Shown here piece after piece: positions 41,075 to 53,369 of a stretch of DNA of 64,000 bases (position 1 is its first letter; each line of letters begins with the position of its first letter). Source of the stretch: Alviniconcha marisindica (lineage: Eukaryota; Mollusca; Gastropoda; Provannidae); assembly GCA_018857735.1 (NCBI GenBank), contig JABMCL010000934.1:144001-208000 (forward strand), read 5' to 3'. A program made the position numbers and the translations under genes. Below the pieces are notes generated by a model. That model searched no databases, had not been told where the DNA came from, and was given only the letters and a program-made list of their open reading frames with translations.

Positions 41075-41895
41075 ACATGCGACATGCGGCATGGCTTGTG
41101 TTGAAAAAAAGAAGACGAGATCATGTAACACCGCTTCTTAAGGAACTTCACTGGCTACCAGTAAAATTCCGCTGTCAGTACAAGATTGCAACTCTTGCTT
41201 ACCACCATTTTGAAGGGTCTTTACCTCCTTATCTTTCTTCATCTCTCTGCACTTATGAACTGTCTCGCTCTCTCCGATCTTTAACAAAAGCTGCTAAAAA
41301 TTCCAAAGCGAAATCTCAAATCATTTGGACAACGTTCTTTTAGTTTCATGGCACCATCTCTCTGGAATTCTCTGCCGGCCACTCTAAGAAATGTACCAAC
41401 ACTGTCTCGATTCAAATCGCAGCTAAAAACCTTCTTGTTTGCCCAGGCCTTCCTGTAGAATCTGAAGAAATCTGTGTCTGTGTGTGGCAGTTGATTGTAG
41501 ATGGATGCATATGGATAGGGGAGGGGGAAGGGAAAGGGGGGGGGGGAGAGAACATGAGAGATCTAGATAAGAGAAGGAGGCACGGGTTGGGTGGGTGAAA
41601 AGACAGATTCAAATTGGTGTTGTTGTTTGAGATCATTAAGTTAATATTTTGTTAATTGCTATATGAGTGGACGAGTGGAGACTGGTGTGCGCATGTCATT
41701 ATGTGTGTGTGTGTGCATGTTTGTGTGTGTGTGTGTCTAATGTTCGATAGGCGATAATGGTAATTTAAGCTACAATAATTAAGGTTCTGTTTGCTGAAAC
41801 GTATGCTAATGTAGTTTTTGTGATGTTTGTACAGCGCGGTGAGTTTAACTCTGGTTAAAGAATAGCGCTTTATAAGATTTATTATTATTATTATG
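41075..41895 (+). mobile_element. LINE family 2, 3' end
   Basis: Frame gives RRRDHVTPLLKELHWLPVKF, YELSRSLRSL, then after a shift FGQRSFSFMAPSLWNSLPAT and LKTFLFAQAFL stop. The 3'UTR has poly-G (41540), TG tracts, and ends AATAGCGCTTTATAAG and (ATT)n. 5' truncated. Confidence 0.83.
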
Positions 41896-42200
41896 TAAAT
41901 GGCCATAAATATATAATATACAAATATATACAGCTGAGAGGTAAGTTTTAAAGATTAGTCTGAAGGCAGGGCTAGAAGTGCTGTGATAGACAGCGAAAGA
42001 GAGTTCAAGATTTGTGCAGCAGAAAAGCTATTACTGGTCAAAATACTGTTTAAAGAGAAAGTTTTAAGGTTAGGTTTAATGTCTGCCTTTCACTTGTATT
42101 GTGTTGTATACTAATGTCAGAGATATTAAAAACAACACTGAATCACAGTGTCCAGTTATTAAGTGTTTATAATGGGTGGATCTTGCACGTCGATTTGAAA
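41880..42200 (-). mobile_element. LINE C-terminal fragment
   Basis: Minus frame with an SLSLSITAL-like stretch and FRLIFKTYLS, resembling LINE C-termini. It meets the plus-strand LINE tail-to-tail at the (ATT)n. Confidence 0.5.
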
Positions 42201-43385
42201 ATGGCAGCTCTTGTTTGTCAAGATTGTATCACAACCCAGAAAGTACTGTTCAGCCTATAACAAAGTTAAGCTGAAACATGTAATATTGAAGTCTGTCCAT
42301 GCTGGAGCTGAACTTTGGCTTTACAAAAAGCAAAATTAGGAAATATTCAGCCACTTCCAATTGCAGTATCATCAGCACACTGGTCAGTACAGTGCATGAA
42401 TGCACTACTTACAAGGTACTACTTTTTTCTTTACTGACTGCATGTGCCATTATGTCATATCTGCAACAAAGTCAGAACTCCAAATTCTAAGCTGGATATT
42501 AATAGTTTGGATTCTAAGTTATTTGCAAGGTTTTGTTTCCTGTTTTCAGTGAGACGTATGAATTTTTATTTTCCTTACTTACTTACAAATAAAACATGAC
42601 CAGGTCCTGGGTTTTTTCAAATGAAACTACCTGCACTGGCAGAGTTGACCATGGTCTTTCTGGAGGGTGTAAGGAGTGGTCTGGTTTGTTAATTCCAATT
42701 GAAATCACACGACTTTGGTGACCTAGCGGAAACATGATGGAGCATACTCTGTCAAATAAAGATAAGTTGATGCATACGTATGCTGCTTTTTTGTAGTTGA
42801 TAGTGCACAGCTGTCAACCCCTTTTGGGAGTAAACCTTAGTCCAGTGTTTGTGAACCTGTATTTCCCTTATGCAGGCCAGGGTCTTTTGTTTTTTCGCTG
42901 GTGGCAGTAGCATTTTGAATTCCAACCGGCATGTGTGGCAGTGGAAGGAAGAAGCAATGTTGTGCTAAATATGCATGCATGACTTAAAATCTCACTTCCA
43001 ACAAGATTTCTTAGCCTATTGCACTAGGCCAGTCAGTGCGCATTTGGTGATGACTAGTGTTGGCTGCTCGTTCAAGTTTTTCAGTCTTTTTGCTCAGTTT
43101 AAAACAACAACAGAATCTCATGAAAATTGTGTTTTCCTATATATATATCCATTTTCGAATATTGCCATATCCCACCAAAATAATGATTTTTTTTATTATT
43201 CTAGACTGGTAAACTGTATGGGCTGACAGGTATGATAGTGTTTCTCACCCATTTTGTCTGTGTAAGCATGTTTAGTTACATTGCTTAATCCATTCTGATT
43301 CTATTCAAAAACTGTTGAAGTAAAGTGGACAAATCTGTCAGCCATTTTGGATTTTAGCAATGGCTGTCATACTTTTGGTACACAA
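42201..43385. other. unique intron 1 stretch
   Basis: AT-rich, no array. Short open frames (for example 42975-43226) carry no recognisable motif. Confidence 0.45.
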
Positions 43386-43389
43386 CTTT

Positions 43390-43925
43390 GAAGAATGACC
43401 CATACCTGTCATCAAAGATGATGCCTAAATTACAAACTCAATCAGAAAAGTAAACACAAGTCTGAGCAATTTGTAGAGAAGTAGGAAGATGTGCAGACTG
43501 TGAAGCACCTAATGTGAGCTTATTGGCTAACCAGTGTCTAGTCTTTCACTTCACTAACACAAGATTGCACAGCAATCAGCAGAGAACCAATTACTAGAAT
43601 GATAAGCAGACCTGTACACAATTCAGTGTCATCTGCAAACATGTAATGCCAGAAGATGTGTGTACAGAATGAATAGAGCAGGAACAAGAGTAGACCCATA
43701 TGGTAAGAAGGGATCACAATAATATTCAGGGACAGGGATTGTTTATAATTATACTATTTCTGTCATGTATGATTCAAAGAACAGAAGTGCTACTTAAAAA
43801 TAAAAAAATAAAGCATGCCTTAGACAATGAAACAAGATATCATGATTTACGGTGTTGAAGGCAGCACTTCAATCAAGAAGCATTAAGACAGAGATCTGAT
43901 CAGAGCTGCTAGCACTGCACTGAGA
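43390..43925 (-). mobile_element. decayed LINE RT fragment
   Basis: Minus strand has SDQISVLMLLD then a stop and SAAFNT, the (L)LDLSAAFDT motif of LINE RT, with further RT-like text towards 43400. Heavily mutated. Confidence 0.55.
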
Positions 43926-45540
43926 CAGTGCACTAGCACTGATGCTAGTGCCATCCCCATACTACAATGAGGTTGGCAGACCAAGTGAAAAATATACCAG
44001 AGCTTGTTGTGTTCAAGGTGGGAGAGTACAATACAATATAACTTTATTGCCAAGTGTCAATACAATGATTGCATGAGGAATGTTTTGTGGTGCCAAGTAC
44101 ACTCATCACACTGACATTCGCTCCAATCATAAAACATTTAATTACAACAACAGCAGTAGTTCCAACAGTACATTTTATGCAGTATTTTTTCAATTAAATT
44201 TAAAGGGCAAAACCGACCCAGCCCACAGGTCTTAAGTTTTTCAAGATGTTGGGATCAAAAGATACTTTCTTCTGCAAGGGTTTTACAAACGCCTTTTTTC
44301 AGAGACTGTCATAGTACCAGCTGAAACTAGTGAAAGTGACAAATCCACAACATTTGTCAAGGCAAAAGAACATCAGCAATGCTGCCAAAAAGGTGAGTTG
44401 TTGAAATCAGGTCAGTGGTGACTGAATTGGATCTGTGGTGTTTGACTCATATTACTGAGCATGATAGTGGAATGACTGTCATACTGATTGAAAAACATGT
44501 TTTACAACTACAAGTATGTGCAGAACAAAGCTTCAGACAATGGGAAAAGTTGATCCAGGAGCAAACATGATAATAAATCCTTTTGTTGTTTTTGTTTGAG
44601 TGAGTGATCATAATATCATTAAACAGACATTTCAGTAATATTGCTAGTATTAGTCATTGGTATACAATCCGCTTCTCTCTTTTTTTTTCCCTCTTTTTTA
44701 TTCTTCTTTTTTCTCCCCCCCCCCCCCCTTTTTTTTTGGGGGGGGGGGGGGGGGGGGGGAGATAATGTTCTGTCAGCTTAGAGTTAATTAAATAGACCTG
44801 TTACCCATTGGTACACAGTCTATGTTTCTTTCATGGTCAAAGCTGAGGAAACAAATGACACTTGAAAACTATGGTACTCATTTCAAATTTTCCATCTCCA
44901 CGCAAAACCTTGGTTATGTATACAGAGATGTATAATGTAAAGAATGCAGGTCTTGCATTGACACAGATGAATGATATGCTGTTTCAACTAACTGACAACA
45001 AGCAAAAAATACATTTTCCCCAGATTCAAATTCAATCAAAAATTAAACAGAAAGAAGTTCTCACAAACCAGTATTACTATTACTGTTAATCATATTAGTA
45101 ATCAATGTATTAGTACACACCCTATGTTACATAAATTCAACACTACATCTAGTACAAGTTTTTATATAAATATATATATTTAAACAAGTAAGGCACAGCT
45201 TGGCAAGCTGCACATAATGATCTATGCCCAGTCTGCATGTAACAGCTGGCAGACAAGCCACAAACACAGCACAGGCCTGTTCTATCTTGCATTCATCCTG
45301 GTGTGTGTTCACTCTAGTCTAGAGGGGAAAAAAGACTCACAAAAACTGAAAGGCGTCTGGGGATGTCTAATGTCACCCTCCTAGTCCTATCTTGAATCTC
45401 ATGACTGTCATTTATTCCCCTTTCCTATTTCTCTCTTGTTTCTCTACAGTATAGTCTTGCTGCTGTTTCTGTCTTGTTATTTTTCTAATTCAGTGAAGCT
45501 CTTAGAGGAAGTGGGAAGGATACAGCACCTAATCCCCATA
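43926..45540. other. intron 1 stretch with homopolymers
   Basis: Mostly unique. A C14/T9/G22-like composite at about 44716-44759 is the only outstanding feature. Confidence 0.5.
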
Positions 45541-45544
45541 GGAT

Positions 45545-45805
45545 CTCACACTAGGATATCAACCTAACAGAAGAAGAGGACAATGCTGAGCTGTACACTA
45601 TCTACCAAAAAAACTTTGACAAAAGCTATATTTCCAAAGACTGGACAGACAGCTTTTTGAAACCTATTCCAACAAGGAAAGACCACCACAAGCTGAGTGG
45701 ATACCACATCTTCACAATGCAGAATATTGTCAGGGAGCTTACTGAATGCACCATTGCCAGGAAACTTGCCAGAGACATAGAAATGCAAACAGCAACACTG
45801 TTTCA
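45545..45805 (+). mobile_element. LINE RT fragment
   Basis: Plus frame DNAELYTIYQKNFDKSYISK, WTDSFLKPIPTRKDHHKLSG, YHIFTMQNIVRELTE, ARKLARDIE: the KPIPK-GKD---L--YR-I-(L)-N---K--E-----R RT segment. Both ends truncated. Confidence 0.75.
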
Positions 45806-45809
45806 CATG

Positions 45810-46350
45810 TATTTTGGCACAACACTGTTTTATTCAATTATTGATTTCACTACTGTTTTTCACTTTCTTGTGGGTTTGTTTCAGTCTTGATCAGGGTGAA
45901 ACAGACTGAGAGCTGAGTAAAAGTAAAAGCTGCAGCAAGCTGCAACAGTTCACTCTTTTTTCCTTTTTTTCCAAAAGCAGCAACAAAGTTGAAGTTCAGT
46001 ACTTGTACTGTGCTGCCCAAACTTCCTTTGACAGAACTGAATCAAGACCAGTAGATCTAGTTAGATCTAGACTGAGGTACCCAGACAAAACCACCTGCAC
46101 TGGAATGGATGGGCCTTATACCCTGTGTAGGGGACATCAGCAGGTCATCTGGACTTGGAGGGCACATGTATGGGGAGTTCTGGGGCCAGTCATAATTATC
46201 ACTGCTTTGCACATTATACAATGCATGGCCACAAAAGTGATTGACCCACACACATGTTTACTACCTAATTGCTAGTGCCTAGTATATGAATTATGATGTA
46301 TGCAGTTTGTAAAATACAAACAAAAAACTAGCACAATCCCTGTCAGTGTA
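45810..46350. other. unique intron 1 stretch
   Basis: No gene recognised. Contains a doubled TAGATCTAG at 46050-46070. Confidence 0.45.
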
Positions 46351-46352
46351 CA

Positions 46353-46499
46353 GGTCATTTGGTCAGAGGTCTTTTCCTTTTGCTGCACCATCTGTCTGGA
46401 ACAGTCTCCCGTGCAAAGTTAAGACTCAGGTCATCAAATACAGATCTTTCAAATCATCTCTGAAATCTTGCATCTTCAAGCTACCCTTCTGACGGTGTG

Positions 46500-46539
<40 letters not shown>

Positions 46540-46645
46540 CACATGAGCACACACTGGTTTGCTTTGACTATGTTTTCTTTGTTCTCTGCGTTGTAATGGG
46601 CTAAGTGCTCCAATCTGGAGAAATGACACATAAAAGAATATTTTA
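46353..46645 (+). mobile_element. LINE 3' end
   Basis: Frame FGQRSFPFAAPSVWNSLPCK, RSFKSSLKSCIFKLPF stop, followed by (TG)n and a 3'UTR ending CACATAAAAGAATATTTTA. 5' truncated. Confidence 0.8.
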
Positions 46646-46649
46646 AGTG

Positions 46650-47260
46650 ACATGATCTATGTCAGCGACTTCCGCTTGGTTGCTTTAATTAATCTGCGTT
46701 CACCTGATGTACTGAAACTGAAAGAACGAAAGTAGACACCATACCCATGCACCAAGCTGCCTTTGCCCAGGGGTGCTTTGAAGTTACTGAGGTACAGTTG
46801 TGGTAACATTTATTTATTTTTTAAGCCAAAATCGGCAATTCTGGATTTTTCGCCGCTGTCCAAGGATACTGCGAGTGCTACTATCAAAAATGACAAAATG
46901 CTGGTTGTTACTGTGGGGTAAACATGGGTTTGCAATCTGAAAATGCCAGAATAGGAGTTTAGATCTCCGTCACTGTGTTAGTCAGTATTGCGAAGACCCC
47001 ACAACAGCAAACTTGTAGCGAAAACCCGAGCAATCTGCTACTCTTGACGTTCAACCGACTATTGCTACTTCTAATAATGGCAGTTCAAGGTAAAAGCTGA
47101 AGCAGCTGACAGCGACAGCACAAGCGAGCTTCATGATAAAAACCTGAACGAGTGTGCATTAGTCATATATATATCTATATATATCTATATAAACAAAATC
47201 AACCCACAATTTTATAAAATACACAGAGAGCATTGCTGACCGACAAGTACATTCAATGAG
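46650..47260. other. intron 1, first 600 bp
   Basis: Unique sequence downstream of the putative first exon. An ATATATCTATAT run at about 47165-47190. Nothing else recognised. Confidence 0.45.
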
Positions 47261-47267
47261 ACCTTAC

Positions 47268-47385
47268 CATGAACAGCAGCATTTAGTAACAGGCGAGTCC
47301 AGCTGGGCTTTTTGCTGTTTTTTTCCATCAACAGACGACGACTCCAGCGGAAGCTGTCTGCCAACAATACAAAATGGCGATGATA
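47268..47385 (-). other. CCDC186: putative CCDC186 exon 1 (5'UTR)
   Basis: A strong donor, TTCATG|GTAAGGTC, at 47268 ends a GC-richer stretch with no other explanation in this orientation, upstream of exon 2 on the same strand. Its start is unknown; 47385 is a guess. Spliced to exon 2 it gives a short upstream ORF starting ATGGAAAAAAACAGC (about 26 codons) that ends two bases before the main ATG. Confidence 0.5.
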
Positions 47386-47493
47386 TCATATCACGTGATA
47401 CGTGATATTCAAAACATTTACAACATCCTCGCCATTGTTCATAATGTTAGTTTCTTAGTATGTCACACTACCTTGGTTAAATAAATGACGTAA
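47370..47493 (-). promoter_or_regulatory. putative CCDC186 promoter motifs
   Basis: Within 125 bp: AAAATGGCG (47371-47379, YY1-like), TCACGTGA (47391-47398, E-box of USF/TFE type), a second CGTGATAT, and TGACGTAA (47486-47493, CRE-like). No TATA box. The cluster next to the donor-ended exon is the reason to place the promoter here. Confidence 0.4.
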
Positions 47494-47494
47494 C

Positions 47495-48060
47495 TGTGTA
47501 AAAATTAGTCGTTTTCTAAGTTGCCGATTATGCAAATGAAGTATATCTCTATTTACCACAAACTCGGTGTTTCTTTAGCGCTCCCAATCAAAATAATTCC
47601 TTTCTAGTAATCATATGCCGTGCACAAACAAATCTCAAGGTTCAGTAAACATCTGAATGATTACGCCGTAATAAACGCGAAATATGCGTATACATGTCTA
47701 GCCCTTGGAGAACCAATCGACGTACCCATCATGCGGCCTCACTGCACTGACTGCCGTCATCGACTAACAGCCGGCCCGGCCGCACAGACACCAGAAGACC
47801 CACTCGGTGAGTTTCTTCCGGCGTAGTCTTCTTCTTTGTGTTAGGCAGCCACCTTCCAATGACCAGAAAACTGCTCGGAGATTTTGCTGCACTTTGGGGA
47901 GGTGGGGGGGGGGGGGGGGGGGGTCTGCAGAGTCCTATAAAGTCAATGGTATAATAAAAAGAAAGGGAGAAAAAAGAAAAGAAAAGAAAAAAGGAACACT
48001 GAAATAAACTGAGTTAGACAGGATAGTGGGTGCTGTGTATAATTAACTACTTTTTTTGGG
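47495..48060. other. upstream intergenic stretch
   Basis: Unique with poly-G at about 47900-47922 and an A/G-rich tract. A 68-codon plus frame at 47620-47826 is not supported by splice sites or motifs. Confidence 0.4.
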
Positions 48061-48061
48061 G

Positions 48062-48470
48062 GGGGGGTATCCGGCTAGACCAATCCGGCTACCGTAGCGG
48101 TCCCCGGGGACGAACCGCCCCGACCGACACAGCTCCAGCCTTCACTTCAGTACCCACTTTTCGTAGTTAATACCGCTTGTCGTTGTAATCAGTGTCAGTT
48201 ACTGCGGCGGAGAGACCCCGTAGGGGACAGACCCTGGTCAGTCGCAGGAGGGGGGGGGGGGGGGTGCTGTGGTCACTTCTTGGGGAAGACTGTTCTACTC
48301 TGGGTGATGATGATGATGAAGTGATGCTTAATGTCCTCAGATGTCAGTTGACATAGCAGTAGGGACAACTGTTGTGACTGACCAGAAAACGGGCTCGTTA
48401 GCACGGACAGCTCAGGACGGCCACCTCGACTCTCACACAGCTCCTGAACTATGATAGACCCCCACTCTGG
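48062..48470 (-). mobile_element. SINE family B pieces
   Basis: On the minus strand GTAGCCGGATTGGTCTAGCC (48074-48093) resembles the tRNA-like head of family B. GATGCTTAATGTCCTCAGAT (48323) and CCACCTCGACTCTCACACA (48420) recur at 49253 and 49390. A poly-G tract lies at 48250. Confidence 0.5.
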
Positions 48471-48483
48471 GAAGTTGTTGATC

Positions 48484-48915
48484 GTTTTTATATAGCGCTA
48501 TTCTCCGCTCTCGAGCAGACTCACTGGGGTGAATAGCTTTTTATAGCGCATTTTTCACTGTCCACCAAAGTGAATACTTACAGCACTGGCATGGCTGGTG
48601 CCACATGAAACTGCTTTCTGTGTACACCATACAACCATGCACCATGTCACTTCATGCAAAGACACATCGTCAGTACGTAAGGTGCATGCGTATTTATCTG
48701 CAACCTGCCACCCGCACTTTTCAAGTGGCGGAATGACCGGGGTCTTTTACGTGTTACTGCGGTAACACGGGGGTGGAACGGACTACCGAAATAAGAGCAC
48801 AGAAAGTTGACCATGGAGAAGAAAATCCTCCCGCCGCTCCTGCAGGGATTCAAACCCACGACCTTTTGATCACAAGTCCGGTGCTCTAACCACTGAGCTA
48901 TCCCTGCTCCCCTGA
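48484..48915 (-). mobile_element. tRNA-derived SINE, family A, copy 2
   Basis: Minus strand: GGGGAGCAGGGATAGCTCAG, TGGTTAGAGCACCGG, box B GGGTTTGAATCCC, then the same body as copy 1 and a tail GAATAGCGCTATATAAAAAC. About 430 bp, apparently full length. Confidence 0.9.
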
Positions 48916-48923
48916 TGGTCCTA

Positions 48924-49245
48924 AGTAAGTAAGTAAACATGGTGCTTAACTTCCACAGAAACCCGGCGTAAGGCTTATCAAGGTACGGGGAGGAAGGGGG
49001 TCCGGTTGAGGTGGAGGGGAGTGGGAGATTATATGCCTATCGCTACACTGTCACCACCAGAATGACTCCAGCATTAAGATGGGCAGTGATGAGAGCCATT
49101 TTAATGTTTCGTTAATTGTGAGGGACAAAGTCACAAGACAGTGTCCACAGACCACAATTTTTGAAGAAAAAGGAGAGCCGAAGCGGGTTCGAACCGAGGT
49201 CCCTCTGCCTACCAGCCTAACGCCTTCTTCCTTCATTCCTTCCTT
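48924..49245 (-). mobile_element. SINE family B, copy 1
   Basis: Minus strand: AGGCGTTAGGCTGGTAGGC, box B GGTTCGAACCC (49185-49195), a body with ACCATGTTTACTTACTTACT at its end, i.e. a (TTAC)n tail at 48924-48945. Confidence 0.65.
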
Positions 49246-49248
49246 CAG

Positions 49249-49578
49249 GTGATGCTTAATGTCCTCGGATGTCGGTAGGCATGTTAAGGACAAGCTGAGA
49301 CCAATGCCGAAGCATGGTTCAATATAGCTTTACGTCCATGGCCCGGAAGCCAGAAGGCTCGTTCGGACGGACAGCTGCCCAGCACGGCCACCTCGACTCT
49401 CACACATCTCCTGAACTATGACTCTGAAGAAGTAAGTAAGTAAGTAAACATGGTGCTTAACGTCCACAGAAACCATAAGGCTTATTAGGTACGGGATTGA
49501 GACTCTGAAGAGAAACCATGGACCTATATACTGATAGGTCCATGGCCTTACCGCTAGGCCAAACCGGCTCACAAAGGG
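49249..49578 (-). mobile_element. SINE family B, copy 2, rearranged
   Basis: Head GAGCCGGTTTGGCCTAGCGG (box A type) at 49552-49572 on the minus strand, (TTAC)n tail at 49433-49450, and beyond it a second block (49249-49430) shared with 48318-48460. Confidence 0.6.
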
Positions 49579-49593
49579 TCCTAGGAGAGTCAT

Positions 49594-50300
49594 CTGTCTA
49601 TATGTTGTCCGATGGGATGGCGGAATGTCGTAGGTGAGGTTGTGTGTGTGCCGGGTGGTTCTCCTGGGGTGTCGGATTTTGCCGAAGGGCAGTATCTTGA
49701 CCGGCCAATGTGTATGAGGCCGTGGTGGTACCTGTAGAAGCCGGGTGGTGATCGAGGCGTGCTTGCTTTCGCCGCTTTTTTAGAGTTGGCCAATGCAGTT
49801 GTCGCATGGTGTCCACGCACGGACATCTTCTGTAGTTTTGTTTTACCCACCTTACTGCCCTGCCGCCTCTTAACTTTTTCCAGTGCCTTGATGTTGTTGG
49901 CAGTGAATCAGTGGATCCCAGACAGGCCGGCTGGCCGCTACCGATACTCAAGCACGGGCGGTGGGCACGAATGCTTTGTATGCTGTTTTTTTTAGTCTGT
50001 CGTTTGTAGTTTTGATGTTTCGTCCGAGGAAGCCCAAGGTCTTGTTGGCTTTATTGCAGATATCAGTGATTTGGGCATCCCAACGGAGGTCAGCGGTGAT
50101 CTTGACTCTAAGGTATTTTGCCTCCGTTTCTGTACCCAGAGTGTGGCCGTGGAGGTGGTATTGTGATGGGAGAACCGTCCGGCGTCTGGTGATGTTCACT
50201 GCAGTGCCGCAATTTTGTAGATGGAAGGATATCTTCCAGTCTCGCAACCCCTCGCTTCCCTCGTTCTTCCAGTCTCTCTCCACCCCACCCGAATAATCAC
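49594..50300 (-). mobile_element. LINE C-terminal RT region
   Basis: Minus frames WKISFHLQNCGTAVNITRRR, YHLHGHTLGTETEAKYLRVK, DICNKANKTLGFLGRNIK, then after a shift GRAVRWVKQNYRRCPCVDTM and LHWPTLKKRRKQARLD. A different LINE family from those at 35 and 57 kb. Confidence 0.8.
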
Positions 50301-51235
50301 GGCCAGAGCACCAGTCAGCCAATGGAGATGTCAGCAGCAAAAAAAGAAAGAAAAACAAATCAGGTAAAGCATCCAATGCCTTTGAGGTTAGAGTAATTCA
50401 GAGTGGGCAAAAGTCAAGTGGCCGAACAGCCTTCAACTGAGAAGTGACCACAGCATCGTGACACTCATGGCTGCTTTGAGACCAGGGTTTTCAAATAATG
50501 ATCAAAATCTCAGTCCAACATGTGTTAATAAAAAGTGGTGGGGTTCGGAATCACTGGCGGTCCCTGAGGACCGCTACGCGGGCCAAAAGTCGTGAATACA
50601 CTGTACTGTATGTCAGTCAGTCACTTTCCCCTTGTCTAAATTTCTACTTTTTCACACCACTGTACTCGGTATGTAGGGCAGTCGTTGCACAAACGGGCAT
50701 CGTAATCCCCAAGCAGTTCAGTCCTGCTAGTGCCGCCGCCGGCCAACAGAGTCGGTATCAGTCAGCCGCGACACCAAGTGGCGAGCCCGGCGGACCGTCA
50801 GTGCTGAAAAGACGAGGCCACTGTGCGACACGATGAGTACGGGCAGACTGCAGGGTTAGGACGGTCAGGATTTTTCTGCTTCTTCAGTTTACAGTCGTAA
50901 ATAGGCTCTTCGGTCATTTTTATTAGCTCATTCTGTCATTTATTGGCCCACTGGTACATCCCCTTATGTCCTCAGTGTGAACCGTACGTTATACTTCATC
51001 ACTAGTAAAATCAATTGGTTGCCTACAGAACTAGATCCTTCCAGGCTTCTTCCGTAGTAAGGTGGCCTCCTCAGTCATGATAGTTAAGGGCTAAGTTACG
51101 TCACTGTCAGTTGGGGGTTGCGCAGCAGCAAGGAAGGAGAAAAAACAAACCCGGCAACCGAAAACAAAGCCAAGTTGTCAAAAGTGCTTTTGTAAAGACA
51201 AGAACGAATCTTTACATAAAGAACACAACTCAGAA

Positions 51236-51326
<91 letters not shown>

Positions 51327-52285
51327 TATTAATTAATTACGCATATATTTACTACAGTTTGACAGTGATTACATTACAATACACAACATGGCCACAATCA
51401 CTCAGGCGTTTGCACTATCACTAAATCATTCATGCAAGACCGATATAAATATTATAATGGCTTCAAGCCCACTTCACAATGCAAACCCAACTCGTCGTCC
51501 GATACCTTCAGTAGAAATACCGCACTGCCTACGTGTCTCTTATAACTCTGGAGTCACTTCATTACGGAAACACCAACATTGTAATCTTCCGATTACAACA
51601 TGACGACGACGAAGACAGAAAAATCCCAGGACGCAGACACAGGCACAGTGATAACACGAGTTACCCCAAACCGAGCCGATGACGACACACGCTCGCTCGC
51701 TCTCTAGGCCGTCTCGTCGGGTGCTAGACAGCGCGCTCCCTTCGGGCGCCATTCAGTCGGTACAGCCACCAGATCTGTCTTCCACAGGAGTCGGCCCCAT
51801 CCCTTCCGGATTCGAGGTCGCCAGATCCTCAGCTCCACAAGCTGTGATAAACACAATATTTAGTTTTAGTTTCTCCCCCCCCCCCCCCCCCCCCAATAAT
51901 CATTTCTCCACTTCATTCGTCTACTCTCGCATGCTCTCCATCTTATGTCCTTAACTTACACATTATAATCTTTGTACACTTCTTGCCGTTTCTTCCAAAC
52001 ATAATTCACTAAATAACTTCGATTCATCTGAACCAAACAAATTTACAACATCTATCATAACTTAAAATATCATGTTTTGTCTTTACGCCATACTTACTTC
52101 CCGTTAAACTATATTCAATAAACAATAAATATCTTCTGACGATATGTCCGAAGCTTCCAATCTTAACAGCTCAAGAGCCCGACAGTCCGCCTACGTCTTC
52201 CTTCGTACGCTGCTAGCGGATACTGTCCCGTTCTACGGCCGATCAACTTGATGTCCAGCCGGTTAAAACAAAAAACCGAGATATT
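50301..52285. other. intergenic stretch with simple repeats
   Basis: No gene recognised. Contains (TA)n(GA)n at 51237-51321, poly-C at 51877-51894 and, at 52266-52294, a hairpin with AAAAACCGAG/CTCGGTTTTT arms. Confidence 0.5.
51237..51321. repeat. (TA)n(GA)n microsatellite
   Basis: About 12 TA followed by about 30 GA dinucleotides. Confidence 0.95.
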
Positions 52286-52560
52286 TTAACTCGGTTTTTG
52301 AAGGAGATAACTATCATGATTGCCAACTCTCAAGTGGTTATTTTGTGACACGCGAAGAGGTGCAATCTTTTTCTCAAAGAAAGAACATAAACGGCCAGGA
52401 AGTTCACATTCAGGAGTGTCATTGGGAAAAACATAACTTTTGCTGTTTCCGAGTGACTCGTTAGTCAGTCCATACAGCTGCTCGCGTCGGTCTGGAAACT
52501 GATAGGATCGATCCGTCTCAGGTTTTGAAATGTCACCTGTTGCTTTGCACGTCACTGAAG
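52286..52560 (-). mobile_element. LINE linker fragment
   Basis: Minus frame with REQLYGLTNESLGNSKSYVF and ELPGRLCSFFEKKIAPLR, the endonuclease-RT linker pattern (L--F---FF--KI--IR). Ends truncated. Confidence 0.6.
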
Positions 52561-53095
52561 ACCTTCTCAGAGAAAGCTTACAGAAGACAGTCCTGTGATC
52601 AGACAGTGCAAAACAAACACATACACTTACATAAAAATAGGTTTCTGAGTGATTGCCATTTCAATGACTGGTCATTTAAGACCTACTTTATACATCCATA
52701 GAACTCTGCCCAGTCCTTCCGACTACTTGTGTGAGGGTGACATTTTTTCTTCTTTCCCCCTCTCCCTTACTGTTCTTTATAAGATAAGCTTTGACTGCTT
52801 CTGTTTTCTTTTCCAGTACTAGTTATATGAACTGATCAGATGTTCTACTGCCTTAGTTGCTGGTTGTATGCTCATAATGTGTAACTCAATGATGTATGCA
52901 TGTGTGCATCTGGCGCTATGAGCACGCTATGGAAATTATCATGTATAACGTTTCACTCACTTATTCATGCCTATATGTATATAAATGATACCTATAACTT
53001 TATATTTACTCATTCGTAGCTTAGCAAGAACTAGTTGTTAGTCAGGTTTTTGACTAAACCTAAACTACAATCCTTGTAAAATAAAGGTTTCGAGT
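52561..53095. other. intergenic stretch, possibly LINE 3'UTR
   Basis: AGCACGCTATGG and an AT-rich end suggest LINE 3' sequence, but there is no coding support. Confidence 0.3.
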
Positions 53096-53099
53096 TCGA

Positions 53100-53106
53100 G
53101 TTCTCT

Positions 53107-53167
<61 letters not shown>

Positions 53168-53201
53168 CCCTCCCTCTCTCTCACTCTCACACTAACACTG
53201 A

Positions 53202-53268
<67 letters not shown>

Positions 53269-53330
53269 CCCCCCGTCATCCTCCACTCTCAACTCTATCT
53301 CCCCCCCCCCCAAACTCTCTCTCTCTCTCT
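53100..53330. repeat. (CT)n microsatellite
   Basis: Two long CT runs (53100-53165 and 53203-53268) and a short third, broken by TGTGCCCCTCC and poly-C. Confidence 0.95.
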
Positions 53331-53369
53331 CTAAGCGATCGTGAGACAACTAAACTGACACTCAGAAAG

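Noticed and set aside
47620..47826. 68-codon frame divergent from CCDC186
   Set aside because: No motif, no donor at a sensible place, ends in low-complexity sequence.
52266..52294. Hairpin followed by T run, like a bacterial terminator
   Set aside because: The genome is plainly eukaryotic; a short A/T-rich inverted repeat is not evidence of termination here.
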